Below, one piece after another: positions 1 to 8,409 of a stretch of 64,000 bases of DNA. Source of the DNA: Undibacter mobilis (GTDB lineage: Bacteria; Pseudomonadota; Alphaproteobacteria; Rhizobiales; Xanthobacteraceae); assembly GCF_003367195.1 (NCBI RefSeq), contig NZ_QRGO01000003.1, positions 351,122 to 415,121 of the forward strand. Direction: 5' to 3'. Below the pieces are notes generated by a model that was not told the DNA's origin, ran no database searches, and saw nothing but the letters and a program-made list of their open reading frames with translations. The first letter of the stretch is position 1, and each line of letters opens with the position of its first letter. A program made the position numbers and the translations under genes.

Positions 1-402
1 ATGGGCGCTGATGCTGCGGTCGCAGGCATCGCGAATGGCCGGTGCCGTCTCGTAGGTTTCCTGCACCATGGTGCCGACAAGGCAAGTGAACTCGGGCACG
101 CGGCCTTGCAGAAGCGCCTTGCGGTAGGCGAGATAGCCGAGAATGCGATCGAACGGCTTGTAAAATTCGTGATACGCAGCTTTGGCAAACAGCGCGCCGG
201 TCTGCTCTGACCAGTAATCGGCGACGGCAACGCCCAGCGCATCCTTGCTCTTGAAGTGATGAAAGAACGCGCCCTTGGTGACACCAGCGGCGGCGCACAG
301 CTCATCGACCGTCGTTGCCGAATAACCCTTGGTCCGGATCACACCGAGCGCGGCATTGAGGAGCTTCAGTCTCGCGTCTGGCGTAGCGGCGGTTTTCGCC
401 AT
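1..402 (-). CDS. TetR/AcrR family transcriptional regulator (C-terminus outside window)
   Basis: The first 134 codons of a TetR-type repressor read leftward and run off the window edge without a stop. The N-terminal helix-turn-helix is clear: an ATTVDELCAAAGVTKGAFF stretch at about residues 29-47, followed by HHFKSKDAL. The ligand-binding domain starts after about residue 55 and is incomplete. A palindrome 28 bp upstream of the ATG is the likely operator, so autoregulation is probable. The genes on its upstream side encode a 3-hydroxyacyl-CoA dehydrogenase and an enoyl-CoA hydratase, so it may sense an acyl- or aryl-CoA. That last step is inference from neighbourhood only. Confidence 0.85.
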   Translation of the reverse strand, partial: MAKTAATPDARLKLLNAALGVIRTKGYSATTVDELCAAAGVTKGAFFHHFKSKDALGVAVADYWSEQTGALFAKAAYHEFYKPFDRILGYLAYRKALLQGRVPEFTCLVGTMVQETYETAPAIRDACDRSISAH

Positions 403-429
403 GTCGTTACCCCATCTGAGTGTAATGAC

Positions 430-449
430 CATACCAACTGGTTGGTATG
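430..449. promoter_or_regulatory. TetR-type palindromic operator
   Basis: Perfect 8-bp inverted arms CATACCAA and TTGGTATG flank a 4-bp centre CTGG, just upstream of the TetR start codon. Size, symmetry and position fit an operator for an autoregulated TetR repressor. Confidence 0.65.
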
Positions 450-476
450 TGTCAAGCGTGGTAATCGTAACTATGC

Positions 477-500
477 AAAGGACCGCCTATGCGGGCCTTT
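477..500 (-). terminator. Hairpin after the 3-hydroxyacyl-CoA dehydrogenase gene
   Basis: Arms 477-486 and 491-500 (AAAGG-A-CCGC against GCGG-G-CCTTT, one mismatch) form a stem with a 4-nt loop. The hairpin lies between the dehydrogenase stop and the TetR operator. The T tail is weak on the minus strand and better on the plus strand, but no plus-strand gene precedes it. The rest of 403-565 holds no gene. Confidence 0.45.
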
Positions 501-565
501 CGTATTATTTTTCAATATCTTAGATCCGAAGACCGGCTGGCTCACCCCTCCCGGCGAGACGCCGG

Positions 566-2086
566 TCAGTCGGGCGTCTTGAGGGACACGCCGAGCACGG
601 CGCGGCGGCGCAGCCAAGGGGTGGCGCGGTATTTCGGGTCGTGGGTGAGCGCAAACATGCCGTCGAGCACCGCGAGCACGCGCGCCGCACCAACGGCATC
701 GCCGAGGGCCAGCGGCCCCTTCGGATAATTGAGGCCGAGTTCGACCGCGGTGTCGATGTCGTCCGGCGCGGCCACGCGCAATTCGGCGATCCGTGTACCG
801 ACATTGACGATCATGGCGAGCAGACGTTGCGTGACGAATCCGGTGGAGTCGTTGATGGCGGTCACGGCAGCCCCCGTCGCACCGAGCGCAGCAATTGCGC
901 TGCCCAAAGTCTCCGCCGTTGTCAGCGGATTTTTCATCACCGTATAGCGCTTGCTGAAACGGCCCAGCATATCGACCGCCACCACGCGCGACGGATCGAG
1001 CTTCAGGCGAAGCGCGACACTTGTGCAGTCCTCGCCGAGTGGCGTCACCAGGCAAAGGCTGTCCTTTGCCGGCACGCCGCCGACGCTTGTCTTGATGCCG
1101 GCCGCCTCCAGCGCTGTCGCCAACTCGCGACCGCCGTCTTCATCCGCGATCCACACGGCGGTCGGCACCGGCTGCCTGACCACCGTGATCGTCGGCGGGC
1201 TCGGCGCATCCGCGTTCTTGTAGTCATAGAAGCCGACGCCACTCTTGCGGCCATGAAGACCGGCGGCGACGCGCGTCGCCATCTGCGCCGAAGGCTGGTA
1301 CATCGGCTCTTCGTAGTAGCGGCCGTACATGCTCTCCATCACCGCATGGGTGACGTCACCGCCAATGAGATCGAGCAGTTCGAACGGCCCCATCCGGAAG
1401 CCGGCCGCCTCTTTCATCAACTCATCGACTTCGCGCGGGCTCGCAATGCCCTGGGCGACAATGCGCAGCGCTTCGGGTCCGTAGGCGCGGCCGGCGTGGT
1501 TGACGACGAACCCCGGCGTGTCGGTTGCCACGATCGGCGACTTGGCAATGCGTTTGGTCAGGGCGACCAGGGCGTCAGTCAATGACGGATCGCTGCGCAG
1601 ACCGGCGATCACTTCGACCAACTTCATCACTGGCGGCGGATTGAAAAAATGCAGACCACCGACGCGCTCCGGCCGCGAGCACCCCGCAGCGATTTCAGTC
1701 ACCGACAGCGACGACGTGTTGGTCGCCAGAATGGCATCCGGTGCGACGATGGCCTCCAGCTTCGAGAAAAGGTCGCGCTTGACTGAAAGATCCTCAACGA
1801 TCGCTTCAATGATGAGCCCTGCCCGTTTGGCATCCTCGAGCACGGCCATTGGCTTGAGCTTGTTCATCAGCGCGGCCTTGGCATCGGCTGTCATGCGGCC
1901 CTTCGCCACCTGCCCGTCGAGCCCTTGGCCAACCGCGCCGATGGCCTCATCGACTGCGCCGGCCCGCGCATCATAGAGCAGCGTCTCGATGCCGGCCTGC
2001 GCGCAAACCTGCGCAATGCCGCGGCCCATGGTGCCAGCGCCGAATACGGCGACGACGAGATCGGATTTCATCAAATCAAACGACAT
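566..2086 (-). CDS. 3-hydroxyacyl-CoA dehydrogenase, PaaH-like
   Basis: The 506-residue protein oxidises a 3-hydroxyacyl-CoA to the 3-ketoacyl-CoA with NAD+. A Rossmann motif GAGTMGRG lies at about residues 16-23, and the catalytic-His region is LHFFNPPP near residue 147. A first C-terminal domain follows (GFVVNHAGRAYGPEALR), then a second, shorter copy (STGFVTQRLLAMIVN). This duplicated C-terminal architecture and length match PaaH/PaaC-type 3-hydroxyadipyl-CoA dehydrogenases rather than the roughly 290-residue Hbd type. The adjacent PaaF-like hydratase on the same strand would supply the substrate. A role in phenylacetate or dicarboxylate beta-oxidation is inferred; no paaABCDE genes are visible here. 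Confidence 0.9.
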   Translation of the reverse strand: MSFDLMKSDLVVAVFGAGTMGRGIAQVCAQAGIETLLYDARAGAVDEAIGAVGQGLDGQVAKGRMTADAKAALMNKLKPMAVLEDAKRAGLIIEAIVEDLSVKRDLFSKLEAIVAPDAILATNTSSLSVTEIAAGCSRPERVGGLHFFNPPPVMKLVEVIAGLRSDPSLTDALVALTKRIAKSPIVATDTPGFVVNHAGRAYGPEALRIVAQGIASPREVDELMKEAAGFRMGPFELLDLIGGDVTHAVMESMYGRYYEEPMYQPSAQMATRVAAGLHGRKSGVGFYDYKNADAPSPPTITVVRQPVPTAVWIADEDGGRELATALEAAGIKTSVGGVPAKDSLCLVTPLGEDCTSVALRLKLDPSRVVAVDMLGRFSKRYTVMKNPLTTAETLGSAIAALGATGAAVTAINDSTGFVTQRLLAMIVNVGTRIAELRVAAPDDIDTAVELGLNYPKGPLALGDAVGAARVLAVLDGMFALTHDPKYRATPWLRRRAVLGVSLKTPD

Positions 2087-2104
2087 GGGGAATTGCTTGC
2101 CTTC

Positions 2105-2884
2105 TCACTTGCCTTCGTAGATCGGCTTGCGCTTCTCGATGAAGGCCGCCATGCCTTCCTTCTGATCCTGCGTCGCGAACTGCAACTGGAAGGCCTTGCG
2201 CTCGAGCATCAACGCCGTCTCAAGCGGCGCGTTGACGCCGGCATTGACGATTTCCTTGATCTGCTGGACCGAGATCGGCGGCATTGCAGCAATCTCGCGG
2301 GCGATGTCGAGCGCACGCGCCAGCGCCTGCCCGGCCGGCGCGACGTCGGCCACAGCCCCCATCGCGAAAGCCTCTGCGGCCGAAAGAAAACGCCCTGTCA
2401 TCAGCAGCATCAGCGCGCGCTGCTTGCCGACGAGCCGCACCAGTTTCTGCGTGCCGCCGCCGCCGGCGAGGATGCCAAGTTTCACCTCGGGCAGACCAAG
2501 CTTCGCCGTCTCGCCCGCGACGATGAAATCAGCACACAACGCCAATTCGAAACCGCCACCCAGCGCGAAGCCTTCGACAGCGGCGATCACCGGCTTCGGG
2601 CATTCCATGATCGGCCGGTAATATTGCTGAACATTGCGCGCCATCACCTCGATCGGGCCGGCCTTGGCCATCTCGGCAATGTCGGCGCCGGCGGCGAAGG
2701 CCTTGTCGTCGCCGGTGATGACGATCACACGGGTCTTCGTATCAGCGCCGTAACGCAGCGTCTCTTCAGCAAGACGCTGACGCAGCGGCAGGCTGAGCGC
2801 ATTGCGCACCTGTGGGCGATTGAGACGCAGGACGACGATGTCGTCTGCCGGATGTTCAACTAGAAGCGGATCGGGATCGGCCAT
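2105..2884 (-). CDS. Enoyl-CoA hydratase, PaaF-like
   Basis: Crotonase-fold hydratase of 259 residues. The oxyanion-hole segments are KAFAAGADI and GFALGGGFELAL. The two catalytic acids correspond to the Glu in GGGFELAL and the Glu in LPEVKLG. The C-terminal ATQDQKEGMAAFIEKRKP is typical of the family. The frame stays open 51 codons upstream, but the ATG at 2884 has a GAGGG Shine-Dalgarno about 8 nt before it and gives the normal family length. It is probably co-transcribed with the 3-hydroxyacyl-CoA dehydrogenase 18 bp downstream, which carries out the next beta-oxidation step. Confidence 0.9.
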   Translation of the reverse strand: MADPDPLLVEHPADDIVVLRLNRPQVRNALSLPLRQRLAEETLRYGADTKTRVIVITGDDKAFAAGADIAEMAKAGPIEVMARNVQQYYRPIMECPKPVIAAVEGFALGGGFELALCADFIVAGETAKLGLPEVKLGILAGGGGTQKLVRLVGKQRALMLLMTGRFLSAAEAFAMGAVADVAPAGQALARALDIAREIAAMPPISVQQIKEIVNAGVNAPLETALMLERKAFQLQFATQDQKEGMAAFIEKRKPIYEGK

Positions 2885-2988
2885 GGCATCGCCCTCGGTC
2901 ATCAAAGCGGCCTTGCCTAACATGGGCTTCCGCGGCCGCCAATCGCGACAGTCTGCTCCAGGGCTGAAGGATAATGCGAGGCTTGCCG

Positions 2989-3708
2989 CTACGAACGGTT
3001 TGCCGCCGTCGCTGCGGTTTCGATCAACTGACGGCATTCCTTGAGCTCGTCGAGCACATGGCGCAGCCGGTCCGACTGTTCAGCGGTCAGGCCCGCAGGC
3101 GCAGCGGCGGCGGGCTTTGCCGCAGGCCGCGGTGCCGGGGCAAATGTCTCGGGGGCTCCCCGTACAGCTCCGCCAAGGCGGTCGCCGGGTTCGACGCGCG
3201 GCATCGGCGCTTCGTGCAGCAGCGGCTCTGTGCGGTCGGCGCGCGTGTCGCGCTCGTTGAGGTCGCGGCCGATCAGCGAGCCGATACGGCCACGAAGACC
3301 GCGCGGCTCGTCGGAGGCGCCGGCCTCCTCCGCGTCGTCTTCAACTTCGTCTTCGTATTCTTCTTCGTCGGCGGCGAGCGTTTCTTCGGCGAGGTCTTCA
3401 GCGTCCTCGCTCTCGACCGCAACAGCCGGCGCGCCCTCCTGCCAGATCGACTGCACGAAATCGACGCCCTGCTCACGCAGGATGCGTTGCACACCGCGAA
3501 TGGTGTAGCCCTCGCCGTAAAGCAGATGACGGATGCCGCGCAGGAGATCGATGTCGTCAGGCCGGTAATAGCGGCGTCCGCCGCCGCGCTTCATCGGCTT
3601 GATGTCGTTGAAGCGGCTTTCCCAGAAGCGCAGCACGTGTTGCGGCAGATCGAGCTCGTCGGCCACTTCACTGATGGTACGGAATGCGCCCGGCGCCTTG
3701 TCGTCCAA
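2989..3708 (-). CDS. MerR family regulator next to ihfA
   Basis: Regulator of 239 residues. The N-terminal winged helix contains [21 protein letters not shown] and the [15 protein letters not shown] recognition segment typical of MerR proteins. The middle, about residues 95-130, is strongly acidic (runs of Glu and Asp) and probably disordered. The C-terminus is Ala/Pro-rich and ends in a short helix ([15 protein letters not shown]). The position directly downstream of ihfA is conserved in many Hyphomicrobiales. It lacks an evident Cys metal-sensing loop, so the effector is unknown. Confidence 0.85.
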   Translation of the reverse strand: MDDKAPGAFRTISEVADELDLPQHVLRFWESRFNDIKPMKRGGGRRYYRPDDIDLLRGIRHLLYGEGYTIRGVQRILREQGVDFVQSIWQEGAPAVAVESEDAEDLAEETLAADEEEYEDEVEDDAEEAGASDEPRGLRGRIGSLIGRDLNERDTRADRTEPLLHEAPMPRVEPGDRLGGAVRGAPETFAPAPRPAAKPAAAAPAGLTAEQSDRLRHVLDELKECRQLIETAATAANRS

Positions 3709-3764
3709 AGCGGTTGACCTGCCTGATTGCGATGCCGGAATTTACAACAGACGAACGACGATTG

Positions 3765-4085
3765 TTATGCGTGTTCGGCTTCGTCGGCGACGTTATGCCC
3801 GTTAATCCGCTGCTTGAGGATCGCGGATGGCTTGAACACCATGACGCGGCGCGGCGAAATGGGAACTTCCTTGCCGGTTTTTGGATTGCGTCCGATGCGC
3901 TGGCCCTTCTTGCGCACCACAAAACTGCCAAAAGATGACAGTTTCACGGTCTCACCGCGCTCCAGGCAATCGGTGATTTCTTTCAGGACAAGCTCAACCA
4001 GTGACGCGGACTCAGTCCGCGACAAGCCGACCTTTTGGTAGACGGCTTCGCACAGGTCAGCTCTCGTTACGGTCTTACCAGTCAT
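3765..4085 (-). CDS. ihfA: Integration host factor subunit alpha
   Basis: DNA-bending HU/IHF family subunit of 106 residues that works as a heterodimer with IHF-beta in nucleoid structure and transcription. The family signature runs through [19 protein letters not shown] and ends in the DNA-intercalating arm region with the conserved Pro ([11 protein letters not shown]). The start is set at the ATG at 4085 ([11 protein letters not shown]). The frame stays open 28 codons further, but that extension overlaps the promoter region. A merR-type gene follows 56 bp downstream and fabH-plsX lie upstream. Confidence 0.95.
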   Translation of the reverse strand: MTGKTVTRADLCEAVYQKVGLSRTESASLVELVLKEITDCLERGETVKLSSFGSFVVRKKGQRIGRNPKTGKEVPISPRRVMVFKPSAILKQRINGHNVADEAEHA

Positions 4086-4140
4086 CGCCCCAGCCCAACC
4101 CAGAGACAACCTTTGGGGAAGATATCTCGCTGAATAATCA

Positions 4141-4169
4141 AAGATATTAGCTACAGCGTGAGCGGTCAA
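4141..4169 (-). promoter_or_regulatory. Candidate sigma-70 promoter of ihfA
   Basis: On the minus strand, TTGACC (4169-4164) and TATCTT (4146-4141) are separated by 17 bp, with the ATG about 55 bp downstream of the -10. The surrounding DNA is A+T-rich in an otherwise G+C-rich gap between fabH and ihfA. Confidence 0.45.
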
Positions 4170-4216
4170 CGGGCGATTTGAAGCCCGGGACCACTCCGAA
4201 AAGCCTTGCTTTCAAG

Positions 4217-5194
4217 CTACCAACGTAGCAGCGCCGAGCCCCAGGTGAAGCCGCCGCCCATCGCTTCAAGCAGGATCAGGTTGCCGCGTTTGATCCTGCG
4301 GTCGGCGATTGCATCAGCCAGCGCCAGCGGGATCGAAGCCGCCGACGTATTGCCATGGCGATCGACCGTCAGCACAACTTTTTCGGGAGATATGCCAAGT
4401 TTATGCGCCGAACCGTCGATAATCCGCTTGTTCGCCTGATGCGGCACGAACCAGTCGATGTCGGCGGCGGTGGTGCCGGTGGCGGCAAAGGCATCCTCGA
4501 TCACGTCGGTGATCATGGCCACCGCGTGCTTGAAGACCTCGCGGCCCTCCATGCGCAGATGGCCAACGGTCTGGGTCGAGGACGGGCCGCCGTCGACATA
4601 AAGCTTGGAGCGGTGTTTGCCGTCCGACCGCAGATGGGCGGTCAGGAGGCCGCGGTCGGCATTGGTACCAGGCTGGTCCTGGAGTTCCATGACCACGGCG
4701 CCGGCGCCGTCGCCGAACAGAACGCAGGTGGTGCGGTCGGTCCAGTCGAGGATGCGCGAGAAGGTCTCGGCGCCGATCACCAGCGCCCGCTTGTGAGCCC
4801 CGGCCTTGAGCATGCTGTCGGCCACCGAAAGGGCAAAAACGAAGCCCGAACAAACCGCCTGCAGGTCGAATGCCACGCCCTGCGAAATGCCGAGATTGTT
4901 CTGCACCGTCACCGCGGTCGCCGGGAAGGTCTGGTCCGGGGTGGCGGTCGCCAGAATGATAAGGTCGATGGTATCGGCCTCGACATGGGCATGCGCCAGC
5001 GCCGAGCGCGCCGCGTGCGTGGCAAGGTCTGAAGTCAGCTCGCCGGGCGCGGCGATGTGACGTTCGCGAATACCGGTGCGCTGAACGATCCACTCGTCGG
5101 TCGTATCGACGGACTTGGCCAGTTCGTCGTTCGAGAGAATGCGGGCGGGCAGATAGCTGCCGCAGCCGAGGATAACGGAACGCTTCACTGTCAC
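4217..5194 (-). CDS. fabH: Beta-ketoacyl-ACP synthase III
   Basis: KAS III of 325 residues, which starts fatty-acid synthesis by condensing acetyl-CoA with malonyl-ACP. The catalytic triad is visible: Cys115 in AVCSGF, His252 in VPHQANKR and Asn282 in HGNTSAAS. The ATG overlaps the plsX stop in an ATGA junction, so the two are translationally coupled. The length is normal and nothing is odd. Confidence 0.97.
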   Translation of the reverse strand: MTVKRSVILGCGSYLPARILSNDELAKSVDTTDEWIVQRTGIRERHIAAPGELTSDLATHAARSALAHAHVEADTIDLIILATATPDQTFPATAVTVQNNLGISQGVAFDLQAVCSGFVFALSVADSMLKAGAHKRALVIGAETFSRILDWTDRTTCVLFGDGAGAVVMELQDQPGTNADRGLLTAHLRSDGKHRSKLYVDGGPSSTQTVGHLRMEGREVFKHAVAMITDVIEDAFAATGTTAADIDWFVPHQANKRIIDGSAHKLGISPEKVVLTVDRHGNTSAASIPLALADAIADRRIKRGNLILLEAMGGGFTWGSALLRW

Positions 5195-6279
5195 GAGGCC
5201 GCCCCGTTCGCCGTCGGTTCCGTCACCGCCTCCTTGGCGGCCTGTGCCGCCGAGCGGGCCTCAAGATCGCGGGCCAGATCCTGCCCGATCTTGGCGAGCA
5301 GTTCGTAACGGATCATGTCGTACCCCATGTCGATAGCCGCGGCGTAGCCTTCGGCGTCAGCGCCGCCGTGGCTCTTGATGACAACGCCGTTGAGGCCCAG
5401 AAAGACGCCGCCATTGGCCTTCCGCGGGTCCATTTTTTCACGCAGCAGCTGAAAAGCCGGCTTGGCCAGCAGATAGCCGAGACGCGCTCGCCAGGTCCGG
5501 CTCATCGCCGAGCGCAGATATTGCGCAAACTGCTTGGCGGTGCCTTCGGCAGCCTTAAGCGCGATATTGCCGGCGAAGCCTTCGGTCACCACCACGTCCA
5601 CCGTGCCTTTGCCGATGTCGTCGCCCTCGACGAAGCCCTGATAATCGAAATGCGGGAAGTCGCCTTCGCGGAGCAGGCGGCCGGCTTCGCGCACCTGTTC
5701 GAGGCCCTTGACCTCTTCGACCCCGATATTGAGCAGGCCCACGGTCGGCCGTTCGATGTCGAACAGGACGCGCGCCATGGCGCTGCCCATCACGGCGAGG
5801 TTGATGAGATGATGTTCGTCGGCGCCGATCGAGGCACCGACATCAAGCACCACGGAGTCGCCCTTCAGCGTCGGCCACAGGCCGGCAATGGCGGGGCGCT
5901 CGATGCCCTTCATCATTTTCAGGTTGAACCACGACATCGCCATCAGCGCGCCGGTATTGCCGGCGGACACGGCGACGTCGGCCGCATCTTGTTTCACCGC
6001 ATCGATGGCCAGCCACATCGACGACTTGCCGCGACCGTAGCGCAACGCCTGGCTCGGCTTGTCGTCCATGCGGATCGACACGTCGGTATGGGTGAAGATC
6101 GCCTTCTCTTTCAGCTTGGGCAGACCGTCGAGCAACGGCGCCACGACCGCCTGATCGCCGAACAGCAGGAATTCAATGTCTGGATGACGCTCCAGCGCGA
6201 TGGCCGCGCCCGGCAGCACCACCGATGGCCCGTGGTCACCGCCCATGGCGTCTATCGCAATGCGAATCTTATCGGGCAT
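5191..6279 (-). CDS. plsX: Phosphate acyltransferase PlsX
   Basis: PlsX of 362 residues converts acyl-ACP to acyl-phosphate, the acyl donor for PlsY in phospholipid synthesis. The N-terminus [17 protein letters not shown] is the family hallmark, and [11 protein letters not shown] and [15 protein letters not shown] are further conserved blocks. The last roughly 15 residues are a variable Ala-rich tail. It overlaps fabH by 4 nt, forming the usual lipid-initiation pair. The 195 bp between it and the YceD-like gene contain no convincing gene. Confidence 0.96.
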   Translation of the reverse strand: MPDKIRIAIDAMGGDHGPSVVLPGAAIALERHPDIEFLLFGDQAVVAPLLDGLPKLKEKAIFTHTDVSIRMDDKPSQALRYGRGKSSMWLAIDAVKQDAADVAVSAGNTGALMAMSWFNLKMMKGIERPAIAGLWPTLKGDSVVLDVGASIGADEHHLINLAVMGSAMARVLFDIERPTVGLLNIGVEEVKGLEQVREAGRLLREGDFPHFDYQGFVEGDDIGKGTVDVVVTEGFAGNIALKAAEGTAKQFAQYLRSAMSRTWRARLGYLLAKPAFQLLREKMDPRKANGGVFLGLNGVVIKSHGGADAEGYAAAIDMGYDMIRYELLAKIGQDLARDLEARSAAQAAKEAVTEPTANGAAS

Positions 6280-6474
6280 GGAACGGCTCGAGGGGCGGCC
6301 CGGGCGGCCTGGACGGGATGGTGGTCGGGGGCATGATCATGTCGGTCAAGACGGCTCCCCAGCAGTCGGGATCATGCGCCCGCCATAATGGCGTTGAGCG
6401 CACCACCCGGTAAAGCTCCGGACTCGGGCGCTCGGCCGGCAACATAGCGGGTGCGCCGACTGTGACAAGCCGTT

Positions 6475-7068
6475 TCAGTTGTTGCGTTTTCCCGGCTCCT
6501 TCTGCAGGGCTGCCAAGGCGGCGAAAGGCTTGTTGCCGGTTTCCTCCACCGCCGGCGGGGCAAATTCGGCCCCTTCCTTGCGCGGATAGGGGTCGATGGC
6601 AAGAACGAGGAACTCGGCGGCGATCGCGCCGAGATCAATCGAATTGCCGAGAAGCGGCTCGGGGGTCTCCTCGCCGGCCTTGTGCGGCCGCTCGGACGCG
6701 CCCTCGTCAGCCAGCACGGCGCCGGCGGGCGGCGGGGCGAAGGTCAGGTCGATCGCTTCGTCGATATCGGTTTCCATCGGCTCGAGCGACACCACGCAGG
6801 TCTGGCCGACCCGCGCGCGAACGCGGCCCGTGACCTCGACCTTGCCGCCGCGCCGCGTCAGATCGAAGGTGGCGCCGAGTCCGGCAACGTTGCGGAGCGA
6901 GGCCAGCCGCGCAATGGCGTCGCAGACCGCCTCCGACGCCTCAATGGCGCGGTGCAGGCCGGTCTCCGGAATCTGGTCGAGGGTGACCGGCACACTCCAC
7001 GGCACCACCTCGGTAATACCGGCAACCGCCTGTTGGGACCCGCGCGGCGGGCCGCTCTTCTTGCTCAT
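6475..7068 (-). CDS. YceD-like DUF177 protein
   Basis: Protein of 197 residues with the DUF177 pattern: a central GRVRARVGQTCVVSLEPMETDI block with its conserved Cys, and a later DLGAIAAEFLVLAIDPYPRKEG block. The C-terminal FAALAALQ is also typical. In many bacteria the family is linked to 23S rRNA accumulation and sits by rpmF and plsX. Here it lies upstream of plsX without rpmF, a common alphaproteobacterial variant. The biochemical role is not settled. Confidence 0.85.
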   Translation of the reverse strand: MSKKSGPPRGSQQAVAGITEVVPWSVPVTLDQIPETGLHRAIEASEAVCDAIARLASLRNVAGLGATFDLTRRGGKVEVTGRVRARVGQTCVVSLEPMETDIDEAIDLTFAPPPAGAVLADEGASERPHKAGEETPEPLLGNSIDLGAIAAEFLVLAIDPYPRKEGAEFAPPAVEETGNKPFAALAALQKEPGKRNN

Positions 7069-7104
7069 GACCAGAACTCTTATCAGATTTTTCGCCGGGC
7101 AGCG

Positions 7105-7650
7105 TCAGGCGGCAGGTGCCGGCACACGCGCCGGATCGGGAAACTGGACCGCGCCGGCGGCGATGGCGGTGACGTCCTGCGTCTTCAGCGCGGCGGCGGC
7201 GGCCGTCACATAGTCGGCGAGCCGGGGCGCGGCATCATAGGCCGACGGCGCTCCCCCGTAGATATTCCGCGTCAGCGCCGTCACCAGGGCCCGGCGGTCG
7301 TCCAGAGCGTCCAGATAAGACCGGGAGCGGCCGTAGAAGGCCTCGCCCATGCGCTTCATTTCCTTGGGTACCTTCAGGTCGCTGATGCCCATTTCCCGCA
7401 GGTTATCGTCCATATCCCGGCAAAAATGGTCGAAAACCGCCTGCCCGGCCGCCTCGAGCTGGCCGTTGACCGTCAGGCGCTCGAGAACGAGGGCCAGATG
7501 CAGCACGATCAGGTCGAAACGGCCGTTAACCGTATCGGCGACCGCGTAGTCACGGTAGAACACCGGCAATCGCGCCTGTGCCACGATCATGCCATACAGG
7601 GCCGAAATGGTGTCGCGCTGAGGCTTGCGGCGGAACAGGGAAAAGATCAT
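7105..7650 (-). CDS. Ubiquinol-cytochrome c chaperone (CBP3/UQCC1 family)
   Basis: Assembly factor of 181 residues related to mitochondrial Cbp3/UQCC1, which helps mature cytochrome b of the bc1 complex. Recognisable blocks are ISALYGMIVAQARLPVFYRDY near the N-terminus, then FDLIVLHLALVLERL, and FCRDMDDNLREMGISDLKVPKEMKRM in part. The ATG at 7650 (MIFSLFRRKP) is preferred because the 10 upstream codons look non-coding. It precedes the YceD-like gene by 36 bp on the same strand and is divergent from the BamE-like gene. Confidence 0.85.
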   Translation of the reverse strand: MIFSLFRRKPQRDTISALYGMIVAQARLPVFYRDYAVADTVNGRFDLIVLHLALVLERLTVNGQLEAAGQAVFDHFCRDMDDNLREMGISDLKVPKEMKRMGEAFYGRSRSYLDALDDRRALVTALTRNIYGGAPSAYDAAPRLADYVTAAAAALKTQDVTAIAAGAVQFPDPARVPAPAA

Positions 7651-7814
7651 GAGCCCGGGTGCCTGAGGGCGGCCATTCAAAGCCGCGGAACAGCCGCCGG
7701 TTTAGTGGACGTATCGCCGGATGCAAGAGCCTAGATTGTGAGCCGCTATTTGTTGAGGCTCAGACGACGCGGCCAGCGCCGCGGGCTGCGATGGATTTTA
7801 AGGACGACGATTTG

Positions 7815-8297
7815 ATGAGCAACGCCCGACCGACCCGCCTGCCCGATCGCCGCCAAGGACGCGTCCTTGCGCGCGTGCTCGCCCTCGGTCTGACATTGGC
7901 CGCGCCGGCTTTGCTTGGCGGCTGCGGCAGCTTCGGCGAGACCTTGCAACGCGGCTACGTGCTGCCCGAAGGCGCGCTCGAACAGATTCCGATCGGCGCG
8001 ACACAGGAGCAGGTGCTGATCGTGCTCGGCACGCCATCGACGGTCGCCACCGTCAGCGGCGACGTGTTCTACTACATCTCCCAGAAGGCCGAGCGCAGCG
8101 CCGCCTTCCAGCCGCACGAAGTCACCGACCAGCGCGTCGTTGCCGTCTATTTCGACAAGGACCGCAAGGTCACGCGCCTCGCCAACTATGGCATCAAGGA
8201 CGGCAAGATCTTCGACTTCGTCTCGCAGACCACCGAAACCGGCGGCAACCAGCTCAACTACCTGCGCGGTGTGTTCAACGCCTTCAAGATGTTCTGA
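7815..8297 (+). CDS. BamE/SmpA/OmlA-family outer membrane lipoprotein
   Basis: Predicted lipoprotein of 160 residues. An Arg-rich N-terminus precedes a hydrophobic stretch LALGLTLAAPALLGGC, in which the final Cys is the likely lipidation site. The SmpA/OmlA core follows: IPIGATQEQVLIVLGTPSTVA and FYYISQKAER. BamE-type proteins support the BAM complex that folds outer membrane proteins. The ATG at 7815 has AAGGA about 10 nt upstream; an earlier in-frame ATG at 7791 is possible. A strong hairpin terminator follows. Confidence 0.88.
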   Translation: MSNARPTRLPDRRQGRVLARVLALGLTLAAPALLGGCGSFGETLQRGYVLPEGALEQIPIGATQEQVLIVLGTPSTVATVSGDVFYYISQKAERSAAFQPHEVTDQRVVAVYFDKDRKVTRLANYGIKDGKIFDFVSQTTETGGNQLNYLRGVFNAFKMF

Positions 8298-8332
8298 GAC
8301 GAGCTTCAGGTTCAAGCGAAACATCGACAGCA

Positions 8333-8361
8333 AAAAGGCCCGCGCAAAACGCGGGCCTTTT
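8333..8361. terminator. Bidirectional terminator between bamE-like gene and hppA
   Basis: Perfect 12-bp arms 8333-8344 and 8350-8361 (AAAAGGCCCGCG and its complement) surround a 5-nt loop. The A/T ends give U-tracts in both directions. It serves the two convergent genes. Confidence 0.9.
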
Positions 8362-8409
8362 CGTTTCGTCGTAAGGAAGTGGCCGGAGTTGAGCCCCCGG
8401 CCCTCGCCT

